The notes under the pieces are model-generated. The model ran no database searches, was not told where the DNA came from, and worked only from the letters and a program-made list of their open reading frames with translations. A DNA stretch of 64,000 nucleotides from Bacteroidales bacterium (GTDB lineage: Bacteria; Bacteroidota; Bacteroidia; Bacteroidales; GCA-2748055), in the NCBI GenBank assembly GCA_020636775.1, contig JACJXF010000014.1:1-64000 (forward strand), in the 5' to 3' direction. Made by a program: the position numbers and the translations under genes. Positions 17,877-26,231 of the stretch are shown piece after piece (position 1 is the first letter of the stretch; the number at the start of each line of letters is the position of its first letter).

Positions 17877-18896
17877 ATGAAATCCCACCCGGTAACCATA
17901 AAGGACATTGCCCGTGAACTGGGGATATCCCCCTCAACCGTTTCGCGTGCCCTGAAGGACCATCCTGATATCAGTCCCCAGACTAAAATTCAGGTCAGGG
18001 AACTGGTTGAGAAAATGAAGTATAAACCCAATGCCGTGGCACTGAGTCTGAGGAGCAGGAAGACGAATATCATCGGGGTTATCGTTCCGGAAATGGTTCA
18101 TCATTTTTTCTCCTCGGTAATTTCAGGTATCGAAGAAGAGGCTATCAAAGCCGGTTTTAACGTTATGATATTTCAGTCGAACGAAAGCTACGAACGCGAA
18201 CTGCTCAACGTGCAGGCGCTGCTTTCGAGCCGGGTAGACGGAGTCCTGGTTTCCATCTCAAAAACCACTCAGAAATTTTCGCACCTTAAGGAACTCATGG
18301 ATAATGAAATCCCTGTGGTTCTCTTCGACAGGGCTACTGATGAACTGGAAACCGACAAGGTCATTGTTGATGATTTTGCAGGAGCATTCGAGGCTGTGGA
18401 ATACCTGATAAAGTCGGGTTGCAGACGCATCGCTCATTTTGCCGCCCCTCAGCACCTTAAAATCGGATACCTGCGCCAGCGGGGGTATATATCGGCCCTT
18501 GAAAAAAATGGCATCGAGGTCGATGACGAGCTTATTATCAAGTGCGACACTCACGACCTGGCAATGGAAAATACAGCCAGAATCATGGCCCTGCCCAATC
18601 CGCCGGATGCAATTTTTGCCGTCAACGATATGACAGCCACAGGAGTATTAAAGATTCTCAAAAGACTTAAACTGCGCGTCCCCGAGGATATCTCGGTTGT
18701 TGGATTTACCGACGGACTCGTTTCCACCGTTACCGATCCCCCGATGACCACCGTTAGTCAGCATGGATTCGAGATGGGAGTTATCGCCGCCAAAATTCTC
18801 CTGAAAAGGATTGAGGAGGGAACTGAAAATTTTGTTCCGCAAACGGAGGTGATTAAGACGGATCTGGTTATCCGAGAGTCGACAAGGAAGTTTTGA
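17877..18896 (+). CDS. LacI family transcriptional regulator of the starch/maltose locus
   Basis: A 339-residue DNA-binding sensor. The LacI helix-turn-helix is at residues about 7-26 (TIKDIARELGISPSTVSRAL), the hinge helix is NAVALSLRSR, and the periplasmic-binding-protein-like sensor domain runs from NIIGVIVPEMVHHFF (about 62) to the C-terminus. It lies between the susCD arm and the symporter/phosphorylase arm and is divergent from susC. A perfect GCAAACGTTTGC palindrome before susC and a looser copy before the symporter are its likely operators. Effector inferred to be maltose or maltodextrin. A -7-like TATCTTTA (17853-17860) precedes the start. Confidence 0.93.
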   Translation: MKSHPVTIKDIARELGISPSTVSRALKDHPDISPQTKIQVRELVEKMKYKPNAVALSLRSRKTNIIGVIVPEMVHHFFSSVISGIEEEAIKAGFNVMIFQSNESYERELLNVQALLSSRVDGVLVSISKTTQKFSHLKELMDNEIPVVLFDRATDELETDKVIVDDFAGAFEAVEYLIKSGCRRIAHFAAPQHLKIGYLRQRGYISALEKNGIEVDDELIIKCDTHDLAMENTARIMALPNPPDAIFAVNDMTATGVLKILKRLKLRVPEDISVVGFTDGLVSTVTDPPMTTVSQHGFEMGVIAAKILLKRIEEGTENFVPQTEVIKTDLVIRESTRKF

Positions 18897-19015
18897 GGTA
18901 AAGAGGTAACGAAGTTACGGGGTTACGGGGTTACGGTCTGACCATCAGAATGCGAGAATCACATCCGTTACCTCGTTACTTCCGTTACTCCGTTACCAAA
19001 AAAAATTCCTTTCCC

Positions 19016-19027
19016 GCAACCGTTTGA
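19016..19027. promoter_or_regulatory. Second, weaker LacI-type operator
   Basis: GCAACCGTTTGA matches the susC palindrome GCAAACGTTTGC at 10 of 12 positions, including the central CG. It ends about 44 bases upstream of the predicted -33 element of the symporter operon. Confidence 0.5.
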
Positions 19028-19070
19028 AACAAGGCCTGCAGCGGTTTTCAGAAAATCACCAAAATTCTTT

Positions 19071-19099
19071 TTTGCCAAAACACTTGCTTTCTATCTTTC
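19071..19099 (+). promoter_or_regulatory. Promoter of the symporter/phosphorylase operon
   Basis: TTTG (19071-19074) and TATCTTTC (19092-19099) are separated by 17 bases, near the Bacteroidota -33/-7 layout. The distance to the ATG at 19236 leaves a leader of about 130 bases. Confidence 0.45.
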
Positions 19100-19235
19100 T
19101 TTTTTAATATTTTTGACTCAGGAACAAACCGCTTTCCCGAATAAAATACAAAAGCTCTCTGTTACCGTTCGTTCCTGCGGCTGGATTTGTATTACCTAAA
19201 CCCTTCCTGTTCATTCGGGATATAATAACATTTAC

Positions 19236-20740
19236 ATGAATAAGCCAAAGTTGACTTTTTGGCAAATCTGGAATATGAGTTTCGGATTCCTTGGAATTCA
19301 ATTCGGATTTGGATTGCAAAATGGAAACGTGAGCCGGATTTTTCAAACTCTCGGTGCCAATATTGACCAGATACCCATTCTTTGGATCGCCGCACCGGTT
19401 ACCGGATTGCTGATCCAGCCAATCATTGGCCACATGAGTGATAACACATGGAACCGGCTGGGAAGAAGACGTCCGTATTTTCTGACGGGAGCCATCCTTG
19501 CATCCCTTGCCCTTCTTTTTATGCCCAATTCTCCTACACTATGGATTGCAGCAGGAACACTCTGGATCATGGATGCCTCCATTAACATTACCATGGAACC
19601 TTTCAGGGCTTTTGTAGGGGATATGCTTCCGGATGAACAGCGAACACTTGGGTTTACAACTCAGAGTTTTTTTATTGGGATTGGTGCCTTTGTAGCCTCC
19701 TGGATGCCATATGTAATGGCAAACTGGCTGGGCTTTTCCAACATTCCTGAACATGCCGGTGAATTGCCTGAAACGGTTCGTTATTCTTTCTATTTTGGCG
19801 GAGCCGTATTCCTGCTTGCGGTAGCATGGACAGTCCTTAAAACAAAGGAATATTCTCCCGAAGAGCTTGCCTCCTTTGAGAAAAAAGATACAACAAGCTC
19901 TCTGATTCATTCCGACGAACCTGAAGCTCTTTCAAAATACCTGAGAAGAGGGATTATATGGACGATCGCCGGACTGATTATGACTTTCCCTGTTTACTAT
20001 TTTAAACTTGAAAAGGAGTTATATATTCTGGCTCTTGGCTTTGGCGTTTTCGGAATCCTGCAACTGGCCTCAGCTGCATTTATAGCTTCCAAAAACGCTA
20101 AAAACGGACTGGTTAGTATTATCACCGACCTGTACCGCATGCCCCTTACCATGAAACAGCTTGCCCTGGTACAGTTCTTTTCCTGGTTTGCCCTTTTTTC
20201 CATGTGGATTTATACCACTTCAGGCGTTACCATGCAGCTGTATCATACTACGGATACTGCCTCGGCTGCATATAACGACGGTGCTGACCTGGTGAGCGGG
20301 ATGTTTGGCTGGTACAATCTATTTGCTGCCGGCTTCGGACTACTGCTACTGCCATACCTGGCAAAACTTACCAGCAGAAAAATGTCGCATTCCATTTCTT
20401 TGGTGGCCGGGGGACTCGGACTCATCTCCATTTATTTCCTTACAAACCCGCAAATGATGATCTTCTCCATGCTGGGAGTAGGTCTTGCCTGGGCAAGTAT
20501 CCTGGCCATGCCATATGCTATTTTAACAGGTTCTCTGCCTCAGAATAAAATGGGCGTTTACATGGGAATCTTTAATTTCTTCATCGTCATTCCCAGATTC
20601 TTGCGGCTACCATTCTGGGATTTATGGTGAAGAGTCTTTTTCATGAAGAAAGTATTTACGCACTGGTAGCAGGTGGATTATCAATGATGATTGCTGCTGT
20701 CCTCGTGGTTTTCGTACAGGACGGACCCAAAAAAAATTAA
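19236..20740 (+). CDS. MFS sugar/H+ symporter (SLC45-like), frameshifted near the 3' end
   Basis: An inner-membrane sugar importer. The first 455 residues read normally, with N-terminal FWQIWNMSFGFLGIQFGFGL and the loop signature GHMSDNTWNRLGRRRPYF of the sucrose/maltose symporter group. At about 20592-20596 the frame breaks: the raw frame ends 11 residues later, at 20630. One extra base restores IVIPQILAATILGFMVKSLF and runs to a stop at 20738-20740, giving about 501 residues and the full set of membrane helices. The lesion is beside a CCC run and looks like a one-base deletion, real or a sequencing error. GH65 starts 11 bases later. Confidence 0.88.
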
Positions 20741-20751
20741 CACAATAAATA

Positions 20752-23057
20752 ATGAAAAACTATTATACCCGAAACGACTGGAAGATTATTGAGGAAGGTT
20801 TCAGACCTGAAATGCACGAAGCATCGGAAAGTATTTTCAGTCTTGGTAACGGAAGAATGGGCCACAGGGCCAACTTTGAGGAAAAGTATTCGGGCAAATC
20901 ATTATCAGGCAACTACATTGCCGGAGTGTATTACCCCGATAAAACCCGCGTAGGATGGTGGAAAAACGGCTATCCGGAATATTTTGCCAAAGTGCTGAAC
21001 GCTCCCAACTGGATTGGAATCCTGGTAAACATCGATGGTGTGGAACTGGATCTTCACACCGCTAAAATCAGTAATTTCAGAAGAGAGCTGGATATGAAAG
21101 AAGCCTGTCTGAAGCGTTCATTCACTGCTGTTCTGCCCAACGGAAAAGAGATCGAAGTTAATACAAGCCGTTTTCTAAGTATTGTTAATGACGAACTTGG
21201 ACTTATTCGCTATTCGGTAAAGGCTCTGAATTTCGACGGGAACATCTCCTTCACCCCTTTTATCGACGGAGATATTCGAAATGCCGATGCCAATTATGAC
21301 GAGCAGTTCTGGGATATTCAGGCATCTGAAGCCCGTAAAGGCAGTGCATACCTGCTGGCAAAAACAAGAAAAACCAATTTTCTGGTATGCATGAGCATGG
21401 AATACGAGGTTTACAAAAATAGTAAATCTCTAAATCCGGATCCTGAAGTTATAAGCACGGAGAAATATCTCTCCAATAAAATTAATCTGGAGGTAAAGAA
21501 AAACGACACGGTCGGGATCTTCAAATATGTTTCCGTCCTTAGTTCGCTAAACCATTCCCCCGAAGAAATAATTCCAAATGGTCAAAAGATTGCCGCAGCT
21601 GCAAAGTCGAAAAAATACGAAGCTGAATTTTCCGAACACAAAAAAGCATGGGAGGAGAAATGGCTGCATTCCGACATCATTATCAAGGGCGATGAAGCAG
21701 CCCAGCAGGGAATACGTTTTAATATTTTCCACTTAAACCAGACTTATACCGGCAGGGATGAAAGACTGAACATCGGCCCCAAAGGCTTCACCGGCGAAAA
21801 ATATGGCGGAAGTACATACTGGGATACTGAGGCTTTCCTTATCCCCTTCTATCTCAGCACGGCTCCTCAGGAGGTTGCCCGTAACCTTCTCATTTACCGT
21901 TATAAACAGCTGGGAAAGGCCATAGAAAATGCGGCAAAACTGGGATTCAACTCAGGTGCCGCCCTTTATCCCATGGTTACCATGAATGGAGAAGAGTGTC
22001 ATAACGAATGGGAAATCACCTTCGAAGAAATACACCGAAACGGAGCCATTGCTTTTGCTGTTTACAATTACATCCGCTATACGGGCGACTCCGAATACCT
22101 GGCCCAATATGGTCTTGAGGTGCTAATCGGCATTTCCCGCTTCTGGAAGCAGCGTATTAACTGGTCTGATGTAAAAGGTAAATATGTGATGCTTGGAGTA
22201 ACCGGTCCTAATGAATACGAAAACAACGTAAACAACAACTGGTACACAAATAAGATGGCCTGCTGGACGCTGGAGTATACTGTAAAAGCCATCGAATACG
22301 TCATGGAAAACCACCCCGCCCGCTACAGTGAAATCGTTGCCGCTACGCGCTTTAACCACGACAGCGAAATACTGGCATGGAAAGACGTGATACAGAATAT
22401 GTATTTCCCCTATTCTGAAAACCTGAAGGTCTTTCTTCAGCAGGACGGTTATCTTGATAAGGAACAAAAAATGGTTTCCGAACTTGATCCTGCAGAGCGA
22501 CCCATAAATCAGCACTGGTCATGGGACCGCATCCTTCGTTCATGCTTCCTGAAACAGGCCGATGTGCTGCAGGGAGTTTATACTTTTGAAGACGAATTTG
22601 ACAAGGATACCATCCGAAGAAATTTCGATTTCTATGAGCCCCGGACCCTTCATGAATCCTCCCTCTCTCACCATGCGTTCATTCCATTCTGGCAAACCGG
22701 ATCGGCTACCTCGACAAAGCCTATGAGCTCTACCTCAGAACCTCACGTCTGGATCTCGACGATTATAATAATGAAGTCCGCGAAGGGCTTCATATCACCA
22801 GTATGGGCGGGACCTGGATGTCGGTTGTTTATGGTTTCGGGGGATTAAGGGTAGCAGACGACATGCTGCATTTCGACCCTGTATTTCCTGAAAACTGGGA
22901 GTCTCTGTCATTCAAGATCATGTTCAGGGAAAATATGCTGAGGATTAATATCAATAAAGATTCCATTGAGATCGACAATGAAAAAGGGCCTGCCATTACG
23001 GTGATGCTTAAAGGTAAAAAACTGAGGATTACAAGCCGGGAGAAGATGCTGGCGTAG
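20752..23057 (+). CDS. GH65 disaccharide phosphorylase (maltose/kojibiose type), frameshifted
   Basis: A cytosolic phosphorylase that splits a disaccharide with phosphate to glucose and beta-glucose-1-phosphate. An N-terminal beta-sandwich (about 1-270) is followed by an (alpha/alpha)6 barrel. The general acid is Glu488 in TGPNEYENN, and NGEECHNEWEITFEEIHRN is a family block. The frame breaks near 22670. The family's ESSLSPC.HS motif reads ESSLSHHAFIP here, while the correct frame resumes as PCVHSILANRIGYLDKAYEL and runs through MGGTWMSVVYGFGG to 23057. Repair gives about 767 residues. Either two bases (CA) were inserted or one is missing. No beta-phosphoglucomutase gene follows. Confidence 0.88.
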
Positions 23058-23261
23058 GAATGCGGGCTGGAATGAAGGTTGGCAGGGGGGAATGGGTAAA
23101 TGAGTGAATGAGGTTTTTGAGGGATCAGGGGATCAAGGGATTGAGATTCCCCCTGGATCGGATTATTCATGGGCTACGATTTTGCATTCTTCATTTTGCA
23201 TTTTGTATTATGCATTTTGAATTTATCATGAAATAATGTAATATTGCAATCCCAAATTAAC
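23058..23261. other. Gap between GH65 and tRNA
   Basis: This stretch holds low-complexity GGGATCAAGGGATTGAG-like repeats and TTTTGCATT repeats (about 23180-23220). I see no gene. Confidence 0.5.
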
Positions 23262-23335
23262 GGGCCCATAGCTCAGCTGGTTAGAGCATCTGACTCATAA
23301 TCAGAGGGTCGCTGGATCGTGCCCAGCTGGGCCCA
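23262..23335 (+). tRNA. tRNA with CAU anticodon (elongator Met, or Ile2)
   Basis: A complete 74-base cloverleaf: acceptor GGGCCCA/TGGGCCC, D stem GCTC/GAGC with GG in the loop, anticodon arm TCTGA-CTCATAA-TCAGA with anticodon CAT, variable loop GGGTC, T stem GCTGG/CCAGC, discriminator A, no encoded CCA. It is not an initiator: position 1 pairs and the anticodon stem lacks three G-C pairs. The T-loop is ATCGTGC where TTCGAGC is expected, so T54 is A and A58 is T. Met or lysidine-Ile identity cannot be decided here. It could be functional or a degenerate copy. Confidence 0.85.
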
Positions 23336-23640
23336 CCTCCGCCCGCCATAGTCCATAGGACGACGGCGGGCTTTTTTTATTAATACAAATAATTTTTCAA
23401 TTGCGTTCTTTCACGCGGGCTACGATGGACGGCACCCACCTCCGCCCGCCATAGTCCATAGGACGACGGCGGGCTTTTTTATTTAATACAAATAATTTTT
23501 CAATTGCGTTCTTTCACGCGGGCTACCATGGACGGCACCCACCTCCGCCCGCCATAGTCCATAGGACGACGGTGGGCTTTTTTATTTAATACAAATAATT
23601 TTTCAATTGCGTTCTTTCGCGCAGGGTACCATGTCCGGCA
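23332..23640. repeat. Three tandem copies of a 103-bp unit with terminator-like hairpin
   Basis: Units begin at 23332, 23435 and 23538, each exactly 103 bases. Each starts CCCACCTCCGCCCGCC, folds as CCCGCC-ATA-GTCC-ATA-GGAC-GAC-GGCGGG, has a T-run, then a common AT-rich segment and TTGCGTTCTTTC. The first copy begins inside the last bases of the tRNA gene. The third has diverged slightly (GGTGGG, GCGCAGGG). Confidence 0.92.
23342..23378 (+). terminator. Terminator of the tRNA gene (first copy of the repeated hairpin)
   Basis: The CCCGCC...GGCGGG stem with an inner GTCC/GGAC stem is followed by seven T (23372-23378), directly after the tRNA. The same structure recurs twice downstream. Confidence 0.65.
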
Positions 23641-23645
23641 CCAAC

Positions 23646-23800
23646 GTCCCTCTGCCATAGCTTTAGCGAAGGCAGGGTCCCTCTGCCATAGCCTCAGCAA
23701 AAACAATGTCCCTCTGCCATAGCCTCAGCAAAAACAGGGTCCCTCTGCCATAGCCTCAGTAAAAACAGGGTCCCTCTGCCATAGCCTCAGCGAAGGCAGA
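23646..23800. repeat. Five tandem copies of a 31-bp repeat
   Basis: Units start at 23646, 23677, 23708, 23739 and 23770, all 31 bases, of form GTCCCTCTGCCATAGCCTCA then a variable tail. Copies one and five keep CTGCC...GGCAG arms; the middle copies have lost the right arm (AAAAACAG). Copies abut without spacers, so this is not CRISPR. The GCCATAG core is shared with the 103-bp unit. Confidence 0.9.
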
Positions 23801-23887
23801 ATCCCTCACATCTACCCCTCCCTAAAAAAAACCAATCATTACCTACGATATTTTTCTTCCTTATCACATTAACAGATAAAAAAGACT

Positions 23888-24124
23888 ATGGAATTTACTT
23901 ATTTATTGAAGTGCTCGGATAATACTATTTACACCGGACATACGCAAGACCTGGAAAAAAGGATCAAAAGACATAACAAAGGAGAAAACACCTATACCAA
24001 ATACAGGTTGCCTGTTGAACTAATCTTCTATGCGGTCTTCTATGATAAATACAAAGCTATTGCTTTTGAAAAATACCTTAAATCAGGTTCCGGGAAGGCA
24101 TTTGCCAAGAGGCATTTAATTTAA
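23888..24124 (+). CDS. Small GIY-YIG domain protein
   Basis: A 78-residue single-domain protein of the UvrC-like GIY-YIG nuclease family (YhbQ/UPF0213 type). The motif is degenerate, YLLKCSDNTIYTGHT, followed by the conserved Arg/His region EKRIKRHNKG, FYDKYKAIAFEKYLKSGSG with the conserved Glu, and KAFAKRHL. Cellular role of this family is not settled; nuclease activity is inferred from the fold. It lies directly after the 103-bp and 31-bp repeat arrays and before a recombinase remnant. Start at ATG 23888 gives the normal family N-terminus. Confidence 0.85.
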   Translation: MEFTYLLKCSDNTIYTGHTQDLEKRIKRHNKGENTYTKYRLPVELIFYAVFYDKYKAIAFEKYLKSGSGKAFAKRHLI

Positions 24125-24142
24125 CTCAACCTTTCTGTTCCC

Positions 24143-24313
24143 CTAAAACTGAAAACCGCAAGGGATTATTACGCCACTAGCTTAAGACGGGCCGGGGTTT
24201 CCAAATACAATATCGGGGACATACTGAGTCATAGGAACTCTGTGGTTACTGAACATTATCTGGCAAGCCTGGATTTTGAGAAGACCCAAGAAATAAATCG
24301 GCATATTCTTTGA
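24143..24313 (+). pseudogene. C-terminal remnant of a tyrosine recombinase (XerC/D-like integrase)
   Basis: Without a start codon, the frame from 24143 reads PLKLKTARDYYATSLRRAGV, then SKYNIGDILSHRNSVVTEHY, then ends NRHIL and TGA at 24311. This matches the end of the integrase catalytic domain: TARDYYAT is the H-x-x-R-type box (here Tyr-Tyr at the His site), LSHRNSVVTEHY carries the second His and the nucleophile Tyr with its usual spacing. Only about 55 residues remain. It lies 0.8 kb from a tRNA gene, a common integration site for such enzymes, so it probably marks a lost integrative element. Confidence 0.72.
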
Positions 24314-24417
24314 TTCGTGCTGTCCGGGTCTTCCAATATTATCGCCATTCTTACATCTCTTCAAACCAAAAGAATGATCTTTCAACTAATTTTATTTCAT
24401 TGATAATGTGTATATTT
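24314..24417. other. Short gap after the recombinase remnant
   Basis: I see no gene or clear signal between the recombinase remnant and the direct repeats before the Fic gene. Confidence 0.4.
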
Positions 24418-24488
24418 ACAACAAATACTTAAAATAACACAACAATATATACTTAAAACAACACGACAACAAATACTTAATTTGACAC
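24418..24488 (+). promoter_or_regulatory. Three 24-bp direct repeats (iteron-like) upstream of the Fic gene
   Basis: Three copies share AACAAATACTTAA followed by AACAC or GACAC. The core TACTTAA falls at 24426, 24450 and 24474, exactly 24 bases apart. The array ends 58 bases before the ATG. It is a plausible operator for autoregulation by the winged-helix-like N-terminus of the Fic protein. Confidence 0.6.
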
Positions 24489-24546
24489 GGCGCTATTCAC
24501 CAAAACAGAAACTAAAACGATTAATGAACAATAAATAGAGATTATC

Positions 24547-26094
24547 ATGGCCACGCCTGCTGAAAAACTTGCTGAATCCTTAGTCGAACTTGAAAAACTT
24601 CAAAATGAAGGGGGTATTGCTATTATCAAAGCAGATGAACTATCCCGGACTCACAAAGAACGATTAATTAAAAATGGATTCATAAGGGAAGTAATCAGGG
24701 GTTGGTATATTTCCTGTCCTTCTGATGAAAAGGAAAGTGAAACAACATCCTGGTATGTTTCTTTTTGGAAATTCATCGTCTTATACATTGACTCCCGTTT
24801 TGGCAAGGATTGGTGTTTATCTCCTGAACAATCTCTTTCATTGCACAGTGGCAATTTCATGGTACCACCCCAACTTCTTATTCGTTCTCCCAAAGCTTCT
24901 AATAACAGGGTGAATCTATTGCATGGTTCTTCAGTTTTTGATTCAAAAGTTGAAATCCCGCATCATAATGAACGTAACGAAATTGATGGTGTACAGGTTT
25001 ATTCTTTAGAAGCAGGACTTGTAGCCGTTAGCTCTGACTTTTATACACGTCACCCAACAGATGCACGAACATGTTTAGCCATGGTAAAAGATTCATCGGG
25101 AGTATTGGCGAAACTATTGGATGGTGGTAAAAGTTTGGTTGCTGGAAGGCTGGCCGGCGCATTTCGTAATATTGGAAATGATAAGATTGCCGATGGGATT
25201 ATGGACACTATGAAATCTGCCGGTTATGATGTCCGAGAGACCGATCCATTTAATGAAAAGATGGAACTTGAGCTAAGTTCAAGAGATGTATCGCCATATG
25301 TCAATCGTATTAAAATCATGTGGGAACAGATGCGAGGTGAAGTAATAAAGTATTTTCCCCATGCTCCCAAAGAAATCTTAAAGGTAAATGATTATCTCCA
25401 ACAGGTTCAGGAAAATTATAAAAGTGATGCTTATCATTCGCTTTCCATTGAAGGATATCGGGTTACTCCTGAACTAATTGAGAAAGTTGCAAGTGGTGAT
25501 TGGGATCCCAATAAAAGTGCAGAGGATAGACAACAAAAGGATGCCATGGCTGCACGTGGTTATTTTCAGGCATTTCAGGTTGTTAAAGCTAGTATTAAAT
25601 CTGTCCTGGAAGGTGAAAATCCAGGAGAAGTTGTGGATAACGACCATGGTAGTTGGTACCGTGAATTATTCGCTCCTGGCGTAGCTGTAGGGCTTGCAAA
25701 AGCATCTGATCTGGCTGGATATCGTAATGGGCCGGTTTACATAAAAGGTGCAATGCATACTCCACCCAGACATGAAGCTGTTCGGGATGCAATGCCTTTT
25801 TTTTTCGATTTGCTTAAAGAAGAGCCAGAAGCCAGTGTTAGGGTAGTTCTAGGCCATTTTATATTTGTTTATATACATCCTTATTTTGATGGAAACGGAA
25901 GGATAGCTCGATTTCTAATGAATGTGATGTTGGCATCAGGTAATTATCCTTGGACTGTTATAAAGATGGATAATCGTGAGCAATATATGTCCGCATTAGA
26001 AAAGGCCAGTGCCGGTAATGATATCACAGATTTTGCTAAATTCATTGGTGAGCAGGTTAGCAATACCATTGATAAGAAAACTGTTTCGATGTAA
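24547..26094 (+). CDS. Fic domain AMP-transferase with AbiEi-like N-terminal region
   Basis: Predicted to transfer AMP (or another nucleotide moiety) to protein targets. The Fic motif is HPYFDGNGR with His444. An inhibitory-helix motif of the S/TxxxE(G/N) type is Ser298-Leu-Ser-Ile-Glu302-Gly, placing it in the self-inhibited class with an N-terminal inhibitory helix. Residues 1-250 resemble AbiEi-type antitoxin proteins: an N-terminal winged-helix-like part (KNGFIREVIRGWYI), then LSPEQSLSLHSG and a LARLL-type region (VLAKLLDGG). From memory this architecture is widespread in bacteria with very similar sequence, which fits horizontal transfer. Three 24-bp direct repeats lie upstream. Confidence 0.85.
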   Translation: MATPAEKLAESLVELEKLQNEGGIAIIKADELSRTHKERLIKNGFIREVIRGWYISCPSDEKESETTSWYVSFWKFIVLYIDSRFGKDWCLSPEQSLSLHSGNFMVPPQLLIRSPKASNNRVNLLHGSSVFDSKVEIPHHNERNEIDGVQVYSLEAGLVAVSSDFYTRHPTDARTCLAMVKDSSGVLAKLLDGGKSLVAGRLAGAFRNIGNDKIADGIMDTMKSAGYDVRETDPFNEKMELELSSRDVSPYVNRIKIMWEQMRGEVIKYFPHAPKEILKVNDYLQQVQENYKSDAYHSLSIEGYRVTPELIEKVASGDWDPNKSAEDRQQKDAMAARGYFQAFQVVKASIKSVLEGENPGEVVDNDHGSWYRELFAPGVAVGLAKASDLAGYRNGPVYIKGAMHTPPRHEAVRDAMPFFFDLLKEEPEASVRVVLGHFIFVYIHPYFDGNGRIARFLMNVMLASGNYPWTVIKMDNREQYMSALEKASAGNDITDFAKFIGEQVSNTIDKKTVSM

Positions 26095-26231
26095 AAAAGT
26101 GGAGCTATAAATAAATGTGCCGGTTTTTTCATCAGTATTCGAACAAATCAATGTAAAACAGTGGTTTGACGGCTTATAGAAAACGGGAACGGGAGTCCTG
26201 ATAAGCAAAATCTGTACTTTCCAACCATTAA

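Larger units (their letters stand above)
18897..19235. other. Intergenic region: GTTAC repeats, operator and promoter of the symporter gene
   Basis: Bases 18897-18937 carry GGTAACG/GTTACGG units and 18967-18998 carry CCGTTAC units, able to fold against each other imperfectly. They are followed by a LacI-like half-palindrome and a -33/-7 promoter match. I see no gene. Confidence 0.6.

Noticed and set aside
23262..23335. Initiator tRNA-fMet
   Set aside because: Base 1 pairs with base 72, and the anticodon stem lacks the three G-C pairs of initiators.
23646..23800. CRISPR array
   Set aside because: The 31-bp copies abut with no unique spacers and no cas genes are near.
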